Shown here piece by piece: positions 1 through 9,004 of a DNA stretch of 64,000 bases. A program made the translations under genes and the position numbers. The DNA is taken from contig JAUMYW010000002.1 in assembly GCA_030528455.1 (NCBI GenBank), positions 1-64,000 on the forward strand, written 5' to 3'. Every line of letters starts with the position of its first letter. Position 1 is the first letter of the stretch. Source of the stretch: Neisseria sp. (GTDB lineage: Bacteria > Pseudomonadota > Gammaproteobacteria > Burkholderiales > Neisseriaceae). The notes below the pieces were generated by a model. The model made no database searches. It was not told where the DNA came from and saw only the letters and a list, made by a program, of their open reading frames with translations.

Positions 1-54
1 TTTGCCGAATGGCAGGCGCAGTTCCACGAAAACCGCGCGCGGGGTACGGATTAA
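1..54 (+). CDS. C-terminal end of an unidentified protein (partial)
   Basis: Frame 1 is open from the window edge to a TAA at 52-54 and encodes 17 residues ending in RARGTD. The upstream part lies outside the window, so no family can be assigned. A DUS (TGCAGACGGCAT) follows at 68-79, as is common downstream of neisserial genes. Confidence 0.4.
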   Translation, partial: FAEWQAQFHENRARGTD

Positions 55-117
55 AGCGTACAGACGACTTGCAGACGGCATCGGATATCCGAACAATCAG
101 CCAAACCGGTACATAAA

Positions 118-402
118 ATGGCTTTTTCCAAAACCTTACTTATCCGCACGGCAGCCGTCTGCATCATTCCGCTGCTGAGCATACTGTATTTCCGCTTCCA
201 TCCGGCCGAACCCGGCAGCACGCAATTTCTGCTTAACGGTATTATTTTGGCTTGCGAAGCAACTTTTTTATTCAAATTTGTTCTGTTTTCCTATATAGGC
301 CACCATCTGCGCGGCGAACGACAAGAACAAAAATACACCGCTTGGTTGTTTTTACCAATCATATTGTTGTTATTCTATATAATGCACTATTTTAATGCAT
401 AA
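118..402 (+). CDS. Small hydrophobic membrane protein, unknown function
   Basis: This 94-residue protein starts at an ATG at 118 and has three hydrophobic stretches (about residues 10-26, 36-60 and 73-92) separated by a short charged loop (HLRGERQEQKY). It is probably a three-pass inner-membrane protein. There is no strong Shine-Dalgarno sequence before the ATG; a DUS lies about 40 bases upstream. I do not recognise a family. It stands alone, with an AT-rich gap after it and a convergent gene beyond. The open frame and clear membrane pattern make it a plausible real gene. Confidence 0.6.
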   Translation: MAFSKTLLIRTAAVCIIPLLSILYFRFHPAEPGSTQFLLNGIILACEATFLFKFVLFSYIGHHLRGERQEQKYTAWLFLPIILLLFYIMHYFNA

Positions 403-562
403 AATATGCCCATTGTTGTGTATTTATGCAAACTTCAGTGCAGTTAAAAACGTATATGAAAAAGCCTGCATTCTCCAAAAAAGAAAACAGGCCGAAGTAT
501 AAACATAAATTTGCTGCCAATCCGAATTTATGGGCAATTTGAAATATCAGAATCTCATCGTA

Positions 563-991
563 TCAGACTGATTGCTCCGCATGCAAACGTTTCAAATCGT
601 TTTTAAGCAATACCAACGCAGAGCCAATTAGCAAAATATCCTTGAAAATAAACGGATCAAATCCAAGTTGAGGCAACATACTTAAAGTTACTGCAGCAGT
701 AGCCAATACCAATACTGCTCCCAGCACCCCCCAGAAAGGTCTGTAGAATCCGACAATCAAAGCAATATAAGTAATACCTTCAACAACACCTAAGAAATAA
801 CTGGCACCATGGTAACTGAATAAATCATACAAGAAACTCAGCCATGTCGCTGAAATCATCGGTTTCAAGATTTCAACCTCGAAATCAAACCATTTTGTCG
901 TACCGAATACCAAAAATATGATGATAACAGATAATCTTAAGATTAAAATATCAAAATTAGAACAAGAAAACCGATTCAAACATTTTTTCAT
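563..991 (-). CDS. DUF417 family (YkgB/RclC-like) inner-membrane protein
   Basis: About 142 residues with four hydrophobic segments. The pattern fits the DUF417 family, which includes E. coli YkgB (RclC), linked to reactive-chlorine stress: an N-terminal LRLSV helix, a GTTKWFDFEVE motif, then GVVEGITYIALIVGF and a C-terminal KDILLIGSALVLL helix. The start at 991 is chosen because CTCC at 999-1002 (GGAG on the coding strand) lies 7 bases from this ATG; an in-frame start at 1030 has no such site. The gene and its flanks (about 400-1115) are clearly more AT-rich than the rest of the window and carry no DUS, which suggests acquisition. The biochemical role is not established from sequence. Confidence 0.75.
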   Translation of the reverse strand: MKKCLNRFSCSNFDILILRLSVIIIFLVFGTTKWFDFEVEILKPMISATWLSFLYDLFSYHGASYFLGVVEGITYIALIVGFYRPFWGVLGAVLVLATAAVTLSMLPQLGFDPFIFKDILLIGSALVLLKNDLKRLHAEQSV

Positions 992-1115
992 TTCATAACT
1001 CCATTTAAAAAATTGAAAAACATACACCATAATTGGTTAGTCGCAATATATTCTATTTTCTTACAACAATTTTATGTTTAAACCAAATAAAAAATTCACT
1101 TTCATTTAATATATT

Positions 1116-1727
1116 ATGATCAACAACATACAAACAGTTACTTTGGCTCTGACCGGCGCATCCGGTATGCCCTACGGCATCCGCCTGCTCGAATGTTTGC
1201 TGCAAAACGGCAAAACCGTCTGGCTGCTGTATTCCCAAGCCGCACAAATCGTAGCGCAGCAGGAAATGGGACTTCAACTGCCCTCCTCTCCTGCCGAATG
1301 CCGCCGGATATTGTGCGAACGTTTCGGAGCAAAAGAGGCTCAGCTTCGCGTATTCGGCAAAGACGAATGGTTCGCACCGCCCGCTTCAGGCACCAACCCT
1401 GCAGATGCCATGATTATCTGTCCGGCCAGCATGGGAGTTGTAGCCGCCGTGGCACACGGCACGTCTGACCACTTAATCGAACGTGCCGCCGATGTCACGC
1501 TCAAAGAAAAGCGACCGCTGATTATCGTTCCGCGAGAAACGCCCTTCTCTCTCATTCATCTGAAAAACCTCACCGCACTGGCTGAAGCAGGAGCCGTCAT
1601 TCTGCCGCCTGTCCCAGGCTTCTATCATCATCCCCAAAGCGCGCAGGACTTAATTGACTTTGTGGTTGCCAGAATTCTCGACCAGCTGCACATCCCGCAC
1701 AATCTTATGCCGAAATGGGGAGAGTAA
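1116..1727 (+). CDS. ubiX: Flavin prenyltransferase UbiX
   Basis: This 203-residue flavoprotein of the UbiX/Pad family makes the prenylated FMN cofactor needed by UbiD-type decarboxylases, for example in ubiquinone synthesis. The N-terminal TGASG motif at residues 13-17 binds the flavin phosphate region. The C-terminal half carries the typical CPASMG segment, the HG(T)SDHLIERAADVTLKE signature and a PRETPFS motif. Length fits the family. No clear Shine-Dalgarno precedes the ATG at 1116 in the AT-rich leader. Its TAA overlaps by one base the ATG of a 26-codon reading frame (TAATG), implying translational coupling. Confidence 0.93.
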   Translation: MINNIQTVTLALTGASGMPYGIRLLECLLQNGKTVWLLYSQAAQIVAQQEMGLQLPSSPAECRRILCERFGAKEAQLRVFGKDEWFAPPASGTNPADAMIICPASMGVVAAVAHGTSDHLIERAADVTLKEKRPLIIVPRETPFSLIHLKNLTALAEAGAVILPPVPGFYHHPQSAQDLIDFVVARILDQLHIPHNLMPKWGE

Positions 1728-1807
1728 TGGAAGGATTGTATCAATTTATTGCCATGATTATCGGCCTGGTCAAATGGTTGTTGACAATATTGGACAAGAT
1801 ATTTTAA
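1727..1807 (+). CDS. 26-residue membrane micro-protein coupled to ubiX
   Basis: An ATG at 1727 shares its A with the last base of the ubiX TAA, and a strong purine tract (GGGGAGAG, 1717-1724) sits just upstream. The frame runs 26 codons to a TAA at 1805-1807. The product starts MEGLYQF and is almost one continuous hydrophobic helix (IAMIIGLVKWLLTIL) ending in DKIF, like known single-pass bacterial micro-proteins. I do not recognise it. The tight stop/start coupling and membrane-helix composition argue that it is translated, but conservation must decide. Confidence 0.55.
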   Translation: MEGLYQFIAMIIGLVKWLLTILDKIF

Positions 1808-1963
1808 AGTTTGGCGGATTTTAATACAAACTGCCTTCGAGCAAACCGGATTTCAAAATGCAAAACATTCGCTCCAACGCTTACTGGTACTGGTACCGCC
1901 CATATGCGCGGTATCTTTTCGCATACGTATAAAATGCAAAACGTAAGCCAAAGCGAAAAAGAA

Positions 1964-1993
1964 AGCCGCCTAATCTGCCACAGGCGGCTTTTC
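1964..1993 (+). terminator. Rho-independent terminator after ubiX/micro-protein
   Basis: An 8-bp stem, AGCCGCCT (1964-1971) with AGGCGGCT (1982-1989), is followed by TTTCT. It closes the ubiX transcription unit before the gene starting at 2058. Confidence 0.7.
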
Positions 1994-2057
1994 TGTATCT
2001 TAACAAGCAGTCTGCGGCATCTTGAATCAGAAAGACAAAATGAAAAAGGAAGATACC

Positions 2058-2576
2058 ATGCAGACCTTGGCTCGAATGACTCACGATATGTTCGTCCAAG
2101 CCGACACTTTGAACCGCTGCTGTCTCGTCGCAGACAGCAACAGCCACCGCAGCGATCTGCTTCAAGATACCCTGCCGGAAAACTGCGGTGCGCTGTTTCT
2201 CGAATCCATGCTGCCTCAAGTCCGCAGCATTGCCATGATGATTGCCGCTTCGCGCCATGATTTCAAACAACCCAGTCCGAAAAATTTTACCGAAGAAGCC
2301 GACTGGTTTGCCGCACGCATTTTGGTATTGAATGCCCGCGTATTTCATTTGGACATCAGCCTGCGGCCGATGCTTGAAACTGCCAACCGCCGTGCTGCCG
2401 AGTTTGCCGCCCGACACAGTCTGCCATTTACGCCGGCGGAAATCCGCATGAGCCTGCACGCCAAACGTCCGGCCAATCTGCTGCTGGCCGAATGTGCTCT
2501 TCCTTTGGAAGGGAAAGATGAAGGTTTTATCGCCAACAGCAACCGTTTAGCCAAAATGCTGCCGCATTTTTTCTGA
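2058..2576 (+). CDS. Hypothetical protein, mostly helical
   Basis: About 172 residues, soluble and rich in Ala, Leu, Arg and Met, with no signal peptide or membrane segment. The start at 2058 is preferred over an in-frame ATG at 2022 because AAGGAAG (2047-2053) precedes it. The protein starts MQTLARMTHDMF, and the C-terminal part carries a PFTPAEIRMSLHAKRPANLLLAE stretch. I do not recognise a family. Its last 30 bases overlap, on the opposite strand, the 3' end of a small frame belonging to the decayed region that follows. Confidence 0.65.
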   Translation: MQTLARMTHDMFVQADTLNRCCLVADSNSHRSDLLQDTLPENCGALFLESMLPQVRSIAMMIAASRHDFKQPSPKNFTEEADWFAARILVLNARVFHLDISLRPMLETANRRAAEFAARHSLPFTPAEIRMSLHAKRPANLLLAECALPLEGKDEGFIANSNRLAKMLPHFF

Positions 2577-2708
2577 ACTTTTCTTCTCTGCACTACTCAC
2601 AGGAGCAACCCATAAAGTCTCATCGGTCGCTTCATCAGACGCAAGTACCATGCGTTCGGTGGGACGCAGTACGGCAAGAGTGTCGGTAATCTGTTTGCGG
2701 TAAGTCAT
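2547..2708 (-). CDS. Small unknown reading frame (53 residues) in a decayed region
   Basis: The frame starts MTYRKQITDTL at 2708 with a very good ribosome-binding site (GAGGAG) that overlaps the TGA of the frame upstream (TGAGGAG, ATG 11 bases after the TGA). It ends at 2547 inside the 3' end of the convergent gene 2058-2576, so its last residues may be read-through rather than original sequence. The stop/RBS arrangement suggests it was the second gene of an operon. No family recognised. Confidence 0.4.
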   Translation of the reverse strand: MTYRKQITDTLAVLRPTERMVLASDEATDETLWVAPVSSAEKKSSEKMRQHFG

Positions 2709-2718
2709 GGCGGTCTCC

Positions 2719-3455
2719 TCATCGGTCGGCGCGGGTATACACAGCTTCGCCGCTGCTCGCCCGTGATGCTACGGTGTAAGTGTTAATGTAAGGTCGGACA
2801 ACGGCATCATATTCCTGCATCGCAATATCCATCATATCGGCAAGGCGGTTGGGTACGGACACCCGCGCCAACCAGTCGGCACGCGCCTGATACATACCGT
2901 TGTCTGCAAACTCTTCGCACACGGCAGCGGCGTAGTCCGCAAGGTGTTCGTCATGCCCGATATAGGTCGAGTAGTTGCCAACGGACAACACGGGCTGCTG
3001 CACTATCTGCACGCCGTCATGCTATCCGTCCACGGCGGACACCCAAAGGCACAGCATGACGGAGATGTAGTCGTCCGCACCGCACGGATTACGCACACGT
3101 GCTACGTCCCTGCGACACGTCCACACGGAACAAGAACCGTCCCGCATGGGGCAGACGCTCCGCACGGCACCCGCTGTCAAAGGCGGCTTGGTCTAAGTCG
3201 CTGCGGATACCAACCGAAAACCTGTGCTTGGACGCACGGATACCGCTGCGGGTGTACGGCTGCAATGCAGCCGCCGAAGCGTGCATATCTACAAGAGCCG
3301 TGTCAATCTGAATGGCGACTTGTTCGGCGATATACTCCCAATCGTCATGAGCTGTCGGCTCGCGCTCGGGGTCAAACTCTCGGAGTTCGCCATTATGCGC
3401 GTCTACATCGAATCGGACACACAAGAGCCGTACAGTACGTCCAGTCTGCGTACAT
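2719..3455 (-). pseudogene. Frameshifted remnant of an unknown gene
   Basis: The minus strand carries three successive open segments in different frames that read like one protein of roughly 250 residues. The first is an ATG frame at 3455 (MYADWTYC...). The second ends near 3089 and contains FDVDAHNGELREFDPE and RSGIRASKHRFSVGIRSD. The third reads RNPCGADDYISVML, hits an in-frame TAG, continues HDGVQIVQQPVLSVGNYS, and ends in VYTRADR at 2719. The first shift falls in a GTGTGT run, and adding one GT would join segments 1 and 2 cleanly. There is no DUS inside, unlike the flanks. The origin (phage, plasmid or lost chromosomal gene) is not evident. Confidence 0.45.
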
Positions 3456-3518
3456 TATGGGCGAAATTGGTGCTCCCATATCAAAATCTTTTCACAAACA
3501 GGGGAAACAAAAATGCCC

Positions 3519-3546
3519 GCCGTCTGCACTTAAAGCTGCAGACGGC
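3519..3546 (-). terminator. Inverted DUS pair, terminator of the 3567 gene
   Basis: GCCGTCTGCA (3519-3528) and TGCAGACGGC (3537-3546) form a 10-bp stem with an 8-base loop just past the stop of the minus-strand gene at 3567. Confidence 0.6.
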
Positions 3547-3566
3547 ATATGATTGTCGGCTTGATT

Positions 3567-4340
3567 TCACACGGCAAGATAATCGGCAAAATCAGTATAG
3601 GCCGTGCAAACCGTTTTTCCTTCACCGCCGTCATCAAGGAATTCGGGAGCAGGCAGACCGAACTTGGCGGCTTCGGCTGCATAAAACTCCGCACGGCTCG
3701 GATGGCGGTTTTCCACTAGATTGCGGATACGCAGGCCGTCTGCATGTTCTGCGCCGTATGCCAGCGAATTGACCGCACGTTCTCGGTGCAGCATATTGAC
3801 GCGCTGCCGACCGCCGACAATCTGAGAGCGGCCGATCAGACGGGAAAGCGGATGCCGTTGGGCGCAATACAGTCCGCCGAGACGGAAAATATCGCGGTTC
3901 GGCACACTGCTTCCCCGCACGATTTCTTCTGCTGCAACGATTTTCTGCGCACTCCGGGTTTCCGCTTCCGGCAGGCTGTACTCATCGCACAGCCTGCTGC
4001 GCGAACCGTAAACCGATATGCTGGAAGCCAGAACCAGATGCCCGATTTTTCCTTCTTGTGCGGCTTCCGCCCATTGCCGTACGCTTCCGACATAATCTTC
4101 AACAGACGAAGGCGGCAGTAAAAATACCCAGCAGTCGAAGCCTCTCCAATCTCGAAAAGCCGTCTGCAGTTCATCGGAGCCGTTCATATCGGCGGCACGC
4201 AAATCCAGCGGCAGATTGATGTCGTCGGATGTCAGACTGCGTTTCACAGCTGCAAGCTGCCAGCCGCTTTGATGCAGTTTTTCTGCCAGCGGTCTGCCCA
4301 AATAACCGAAACCGAATATCGCGCAACGCTTGTTTTTCAT
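3567..4340 (-). CDS. NAD(P)-binding Rossmann protein, epimerase/dehydratase-like
   Basis: A 257-residue cytoplasmic protein resembling the extended SDR group typified by E. coli YeeZ. The N-terminus has a nucleotide-binding GxGxxG (GFGYLG, residues 10-15), and a VLASSISVYG strand lies about residue 103. The usual YxxxK catalytic pair is not obvious, so it may be an atypical member, and no substrate can be given. Its ATG overlaps the stop of the upstream LOG-family gene by four bases (4337-4340), so the two are probably co-translated. A DUS-hairpin terminator follows it. Confidence 0.75.
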   Translation of the reverse strand: MKNKRCAIFGFGYLGRPLAEKLHQSGWQLAAVKRSLTSDDINLPLDLRAADMNGSDELQTAFRDWRGFDCWVFLLPPSSVEDYVGSVRQWAEAAQEGKIGHLVLASSISVYGSRSRLCDEYSLPEAETRSAQKIVAAEEIVRGSSVPNRDIFRLGGLYCAQRHPLSRLIGRSQIVGGRQRVNMLHRERAVNSLAYGAEHADGLRIRNLVENRHPSRAEFYAAEAAKFGLPAPEFLDDGGEGKTVCTAYTDFADYLAV

Positions 4341-4945
4341 TGCAAACCTTCATCATCCAGCCACGCCGGACGCTGCCATTTCACGGCTTCGTGCGGCTGC
4401 CAATCGCGCATTTTGTTCCATAATTCCAAAGGTTCTTCCGCCACGCAAAGCAGGTTCAGATTTGCAGACGGCATAAAACCCCGGTCTGCCGTATGTTTGA
4501 GCATATCCAGCAGCGGATTGTAAAAACCGCAGGTGTTCAACAGGCCGATAGGTTTGTCGAAACGGCGCAACTGCGACAGAGACAGCACCTCAAACAATTC
4601 TTCAAATGTACCGATGCCTCCGGCAAGCGCGATATAAGCGTCCGACAATTCGATCATTTTGTTTTTTCTGGTCGGCATATCCGGTGTTTCAATCAAGGTA
4701 TGCAGTCCTTGGTGCGCCACTTCTTTTTCCATCAAAAAAGTCGGAATAACACCCGTCGCCCGTCCGCCTCCCGCCAAAACCGCATCGGCCACTGCCCCCA
4801 TCAGACCGACCTTCCCTCCGCCGTACACCAATTCCACCCCCTGTTCGGCCAGCATTTTGCCGACGGCCTTGGCCGCCAGATAATATTCTCGCCGACTGCC
4901 GTAGTTGGAACCGCAATAGACGGCTACCTTATTCATCTGATTCAT
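4337..4945 (-). CDS. LOG-family (TIGR00730) nucleotide phosphoribohydrolase-like protein
   Basis: A 202-residue Rossmann-fold protein of the lysine-decarboxylase-like/LOG family. Characterised members release the base from nucleoside monophosphates (cytokinin riboside 5'-monophosphate phosphoribohydrolase in plants and some bacteria). Visible motifs are YGGGKVGLMG (41-50), MPTRK (90-94) and AGGIGTFEE (108-116); the last is the family PGGxGTxxE signature with Ala in place of Pro. First gene of a two-gene unit overlapping the NAD-binding protein gene by ATGA. The cellular substrate in bacteria of this kind is uncertain. Confidence 0.85.
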   Translation of the reverse strand: MNQMNKVAVYCGSNYGSRREYYLAAKAVGKMLAEQGVELVYGGGKVGLMGAVADAVLAGGGRATGVIPTFLMEKEVAHQGLHTLIETPDMPTRKNKMIELSDAYIALAGGIGTFEELFEVLSLSQLRRFDKPIGLLNTCGFYNPLLDMLKHTADRGFMPSANLNLLCVAEEPLELWNKMRDWQPHEAVKWQRPAWLDDEGLQ

Positions 4946-5013
4946 GTTTTATGTTTTTCCGAAAAGTTGCAGACGGCATACCGAAGCAGAAACCGCCCGC
5001 AAAATCCCACATC

Positions 5014-6090
5014 CTACAACACCGCCAGCGGATACGAACCTATGATTTTGACAAACACGTTTCGTTCGGCAAACGCCTGTAAAACTTCCGCCACGCGGAT
5101 TTCGTCTTTATGCCCTTCGATGTCGGCAAAGAAAACATATTCCCACAACCCCGTCCGTCCCGGACGGCTCTCGAATTTCGTCATCTGAATGTCGGCAGCA
5201 GCAAACGGCGAAAGCAAATCGATTGCCGCCCCCGCCCGGTTCGGGATAGAAAACACCAGCGACGTTTTGTCCGTACCGCTGGGCACGGTATCCTGATAAC
5301 CGAGAACAAGAAAGCGGGTCGTATTATTCGGTTCGTCTTCAATATTCCGAGCCAGATTGGTCAGGCTGTAAATCTCACAGGCAGTTACACCTGCAATCGC
5401 CGCCACACTTTCATCTTCCGCCGCCAAACGTGCGGCTTCCCCATTACTCGACACCAGCACGCGTTCGACCGTATCCGGCAGATGGGTATCCAGCCACATT
5501 CTGCATTGCGCCATTGCCTGAGCATGCGCATATACTTTGCTCAAACCGTCCAAGCTGTCGGTTTTGCGCAAAAGATTGTGATGTACGCGCAAAACAACCT
5601 CCCCACAGGCTTTCAGCGGCGACGAAACCAGCAAATCCAAGGTTCTGCCGACTGAACCTTCGGTGGAATTTTCCACCGGCACCACCGCATAATCCGCCCG
5701 CATCGATTCAACCATACGCATACAGTCGTCCACCGTTGCACAGCCGACTGTTTTCGCCGCATGGCCGAAATGTTTGACGGCCGCCTGTTGGGTAAACGTT
5801 CCCGCAGGTCCCAAATAGGCAATGGTCAACGGACGCTCCACCGCCAGACATTCGCTCATCACTTCGCGGAACAGCCGCGCAGCCGCTTCGTCCGACAACG
5901 GGCCCCGGTTTAAAGACTTGATACGCGCCAAAACCTGCGCTTCGCGTTCCGGCCGGTAAACCACGCCCGTGCCTTTCAACTCGCCGATTGCACGCGCGTG
6001 TACGGCACGGCGGTTCAGAAGCTGTAAAATTTCCGCGTCGATTTCGTCTATCGCCTGCCGGTGAGGCAGCAATTGTTCGTCGCTCGCCAT
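5014..6090 (-). CDS. pheA: Chorismate mutase / prephenate dehydratase (P-protein)
   Basis: A bifunctional phenylalanine-synthesis enzyme that converts chorismate to prephenate and then to phenylpyruvate. The N-terminal AroQ-type mutase domain spans about residues 1-90 (HRQAIDEIDAEILQLLNRR). The prephenate dehydratase domain (about 100-275) includes the NTTRFLVLG motif with its catalytic Thr. A C-terminal ACT domain carries ESRPGRTG, the phenylalanine-feedback site. The start at 6090 is chosen because AAGGGAAATAAT precedes that ATG; length is then 358 residues, normal for the family. It stands alone between DUS-containing gaps. Confidence 0.95.
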   Translation of the reverse strand: MASDEQLLPHRQAIDEIDAEILQLLNRRAVHARAIGELKGTGVVYRPEREAQVLARIKSLNRGPLSDEAAARLFREVMSECLAVERPLTIAYLGPAGTFTQQAAVKHFGHAAKTVGCATVDDCMRMVESMRADYAVVPVENSTEGSVGRTLDLLVSSPLKACGEVVLRVHHNLLRKTDSLDGLSKVYAHAQAMAQCRMWLDTHLPDTVERVLVSSNGEAARLAAEDESVAAIAGVTACEIYSLTNLARNIEDEPNNTTRFLVLGYQDTVPSGTDKTSLVFSIPNRAGAAIDLLSPFAAADIQMTKFESRPGRTGLWEYVFFADIEGHKDEIRVAEVLQAFAERNVFVKIIGSYPLAVL

Positions 6091-6271
6091 ATTATTTCCC
6101 TTAATTTCTGATGATGCCGGCTGCAAACTGAGACCGGAAAGCAAAAAAGGTATATTTTACTCCAATTACCACACCCGCCGTATATTCCTTATCGGACCGG
6201 CAAACGGCAAATACCGTCCCACTCCATATATTAATATTACAGGCTGCAGACGGCATCGCATCCGTAACAGG

Positions 6272-8512
6272 CTAAACCTGCTTCTCCGTCTGCCAACGCA
6301 GCCGGTTTTCCTTCTCGTCCCAATCCAAACAAACGCTGCCTCCGTTGGCCAAAGAGCCGAACAGCAGTTCGTCGGCCAGTGCCTTGCGCAATTTTTCCTG
6401 AATCATCCGCGCCATCGGTCGCGCGCCCATTTGCGGGTCGAAGCCGTTTTTCGCCAGATAACGGCGCAAGGCCGGCGTAAATTCGGCCGCCACATTTTTC
6501 GCCGCCAGCTGTTGTTCGAGCTGCAACAGGAATTTATCCACCACTTTCGCAACTGTTTCTTCGTTCAAAGGCGCGAACGGAATCACCGCGTCCAAACGGT
6601 TGCGGAATTCGGGGCTGAAGGTTTTTTTCACAGCTTCCGCATCGTCTCCCTGTCGTGCCGCCGTTGTAAAACCGACTGCCGGGCGGCTTAATGCCGCCGC
6701 ACCCGCATTGGTCGTCATAATCAGAATCACATTGCGGAAATCCGCGCTTTTGCCGTTATTGTCGGTCAAACGTCCCGCGTCCATCACCTGCAAAAGGATA
6801 TTGAACACATCGGGATGCGCTTTTTCGATTTCGTCCAATAGCAAAACACAGTGTGGCTGTTTGTTTACCGCTTCGGTGAGCAGGCCGCCCTGCTCGAAGC
6901 CGACATAACCCGGCGGCGCTCCGATCAAACGCGCAACGGCGTGCCGTTCCATATACTCCGACATATCGAAACGCTGCAAAACAATGCCCAAAGCCGCTGC
7001 AAGCTGCCGCGCCACTTCGGTTTTCCCCACACCGGTCGGACCGGAAAACAGAAAACAGCCAACCGGTTTTTCCGGCTGCCCCAAACCGGCACGCGACATT
7101 TTCACCGCTGCGGCCAAAGCATCAACCGCCGCATCCTGTCCGTAAACCAAATGCTTCAAATCACGCGCCAGATAACGCAGCTTCTGCTTGTCGTCCTGCG
7201 ACACGTTTTGTTCCGGAATGCGCGCGGTTTTGGCGATAACGGCTTCGATCTGCTCGCGCCCGATAACTTTCCGGCGTTTGGATTTGGGCAGAATGTTCTG
7301 CGCCGCACCAGCCTCGTCCACCACATCGATCGCCTTGTCGGGCAAAAAGCGTTCGTTGATATAACGCGCCGACAGTTCCGCAGCCGTCTGCAAGGCTTCC
7401 TGGGTGTAGCGCACACCGTGAAACTCCTCGAACGCCGCTTTCAAGCCGTGCAAAATCTGCACGGTTTCATTAACACTCGGCTCCGGCAGGTCGATTTTCT
7501 GGAAACGGCGGCTCAGAGCGTGGTCTTTGGAAAAAATTTTGCGGAACTCTTCGTAAGTTGTCGCACCGATACATTTCAGACGGCCTTTGGCTAAGGCCGG
7601 TTTCAACAGATTGGAAGCGTCCATCGTACCGCCCGACGTGCTGCCCGCACCGATAACGGTATGGATTTCATCGATAAACAGCACCGCCTGCGGCTCGTTT
7701 TCCAATTCTTTCAAAACAGCCTTCATCCTCGCCTCGAAATCGCCCCGGTATTTCGTACCGGCCAGCAACGCGCCCATATCGAGCGAAAACACGGTGGTAT
7801 CCTCCAGCACTTCGGGGACTTTGCCGTGAACAATCTGCCGAGCCAAACCTTCCGCCAAAGCAGTTTTGCCCACGCCCGCCTCACCTACCAGCAGAGGATT
7901 GTTTTTACGGCGGCGGCACAAAATCTGTACCAGCCGTTCCGCTTCCTCCTGTCGGCCGATTAAAGGATCGATTCTGCCCGCACGCGCTTCGGCATTCAGA
8001 TTATGCGTATATTTTTCCAAAGCCGACATACCGGCCTGCTCCGGTTCCCCGTCCGCCACTCTGTCATCCTCTATGCCGTCTGCAGTTCTGCCACCGGCCA
8101 GATATTTCAATACGCGGAAACGATCCACCCCCTGCCTTTGCAGAATATACACCGCCGGACTTTCCTTCTCTGCAAACAAAGCCGCCAGCATATCCGCCGG
8201 CCGCACTTCTTTTTTGCCCGCCGATTGGGTATGCACAATGGCACGCTGCAAAACCGTCTGCACACCGATAGTCGGTATCGGCTCCTCTTTCGCCCCTTCC
8301 GGCAAAATAGGCGTATCTTCGGCGATTGCCGCCAACAGACGGCGTTCCATATCGGCCAAATCCGCCCCCAAATCCTGCAATATCGTCCGGACAGAACTGT
8401 CTTCGCGCAACAAAGCCAGCAAAAGCTGTTCCAAAGTAATCAATTCGTAAGAACAGTCCAAAGCCTCGGCATACATCCGCTGCAAAACCGCTTCCAGATC
8501 CTGCGAAATCAT
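6272..8512 (-). CDS. clpA: ATP-dependent Clp protease ATP-binding subunit ClpA
   Basis: A class I Clp/Hsp100 unfoldase of about 746 residues that feeds substrates to ClpP. Domains in order: an N-terminal Clp repeat domain (about 1-145) that binds ClpS; AAA-1 with Walker A GEAGVGKT and Walker B VLFIDE; AAA-2 with GPTGVGKT and [11 protein letters not shown]. It has only a short linker, not the long middle coiled coil of ClpB. The start at 8512 (MISQDLE) is supported by GGAGGAAG upstream. Its ATG overlaps the clpS stop (ATGA), so the adaptor and unfoldase are translationally coupled. An AGGCCGTCTGAA-type DUS lies within the gene near 7575. Confidence 0.97.
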   Translation of the reverse strand: MISQDLEAVLQRMYAEALDCSYELITLEQLLLALLREDSSVRTILQDLGADLADMERRLLAAIAEDTPILPEGAKEEPIPTIGVQTVLQRAIVHTQSAGKKEVRPADMLAALFAEKESPAVYILQRQGVDRFRVLKYLAGGRTADGIEDDRVADGEPEQAGMSALEKYTHNLNAEARAGRIDPLIGRQEEAERLVQILCRRRKNNPLLVGEAGVGKTALAEGLARQIVHGKVPEVLEDTTVFSLDMGALLAGTKYRGDFEARMKAVLKELENEPQAVLFIDEIHTVIGAGSTSGGTMDASNLLKPALAKGRLKCIGATTYEEFRKIFSKDHALSRRFQKIDLPEPSVNETVQILHGLKAAFEEFHGVRYTQEALQTAAELSARYINERFLPDKAIDVVDEAGAAQNILPKSKRRKVIGREQIEAVIAKTARIPEQNVSQDDKQKLRYLARDLKHLVYGQDAAVDALAAAVKMSRAGLGQPEKPVGCFLFSGPTGVGKTEVARQLAAALGIVLQRFDMSEYMERHAVARLIGAPPGYVGFEQGGLLTEAVNKQPHCVLLLDEIEKAHPDVFNILLQVMDAGRLTDNNGKSADFRNVILIMTTNAGAAALSRPAVGFTTAARQGDDAEAVKKTFSPEFRNRLDAVIPFAPLNEETVAKVVDKFLLQLEQQLAAKNVAAEFTPALRRYLAKNGFDPQMGARPMARMIQEKLRKALADELLFGSLANGGSVCLDWDEKENRLRWQTEKQV

Positions 8513-8814
8513 GCCGCTTCCTCCACTACGCACTGCAAGGGCTGCTTCTCGGCCGCCGCCATATCCGCTACCTGTTTCTGCTTGGTCAGTGCCACATCGC
8601 GGCTGTACACACCGCACAACCCCTTGCCCTCATGATGCACCAGCAGCATCACCGCTGCCGCACGTTCCTGCGGCATGGCAAACACTTTCTGCAACACATC
8701 AACCACAAAATCCATGGTCGTATAATCGTCGTTCAATAAAAACACGCCGTATTTTTTCGGCGGCTGCAAAGCCGTTCGGCCGTCTGCAATCTGATTCTGC
8801 TGTATAACCGTCAT
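8509..8814 (-). CDS. clpS: ATP-dependent Clp protease adaptor ClpS
   Basis: A 101-residue N-end-rule adaptor that delivers substrates to ClpA. The core shows the family pattern [17 protein letters not shown], followed by [17 protein letters not shown] and a C-terminal CVVEEA. The start at 8814 (MTVIQQN) is chosen because a GGATTGGGG tract precedes it; more upstream starts lack family similarity. The gene is first in the clpS-clpA pair, with overlapping stop and start codons. Confidence 0.95.
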   Translation of the reverse strand: MTVIQQNQIADGRTALQPPKKYGVFLLNDDYTTMDFVVDVLQKVFAMPQERAAAVMLLVHHEGKGLCGVYSRDVALTKQKQVADMAAAEKQPLQCVVEEAA

Positions 8815-8963
8815 CCATACCCCAATCCGATACACCCTGTCTGTTCCTGCAAACGCAGGCCGCAACAAGCGTCTTGCTTACAAAATGAAAACCGCCATTT
8901 TTGTTGTATTTTGTATCTTTTTCAACAAAATAATCATTTTTTTCCGCCTTATCCGATTTGCGC

Positions 8964-8992
8964 TTGACAACACAGCTTAACAAATGTAAAAA
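8964..8992 (+). promoter_or_regulatory. Promoter of the cold-shock gene
   Basis: TTGACA (8964-8969) and TAAAAA (8987-8992) are separated by 17 bases. The ATG lies about 70 bases downstream, leaving a 5' leader that contains a terminator-like hairpin. Confidence 0.5.
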
Positions 8993-9004
8993 GTCAAGCA
9001 GCAC

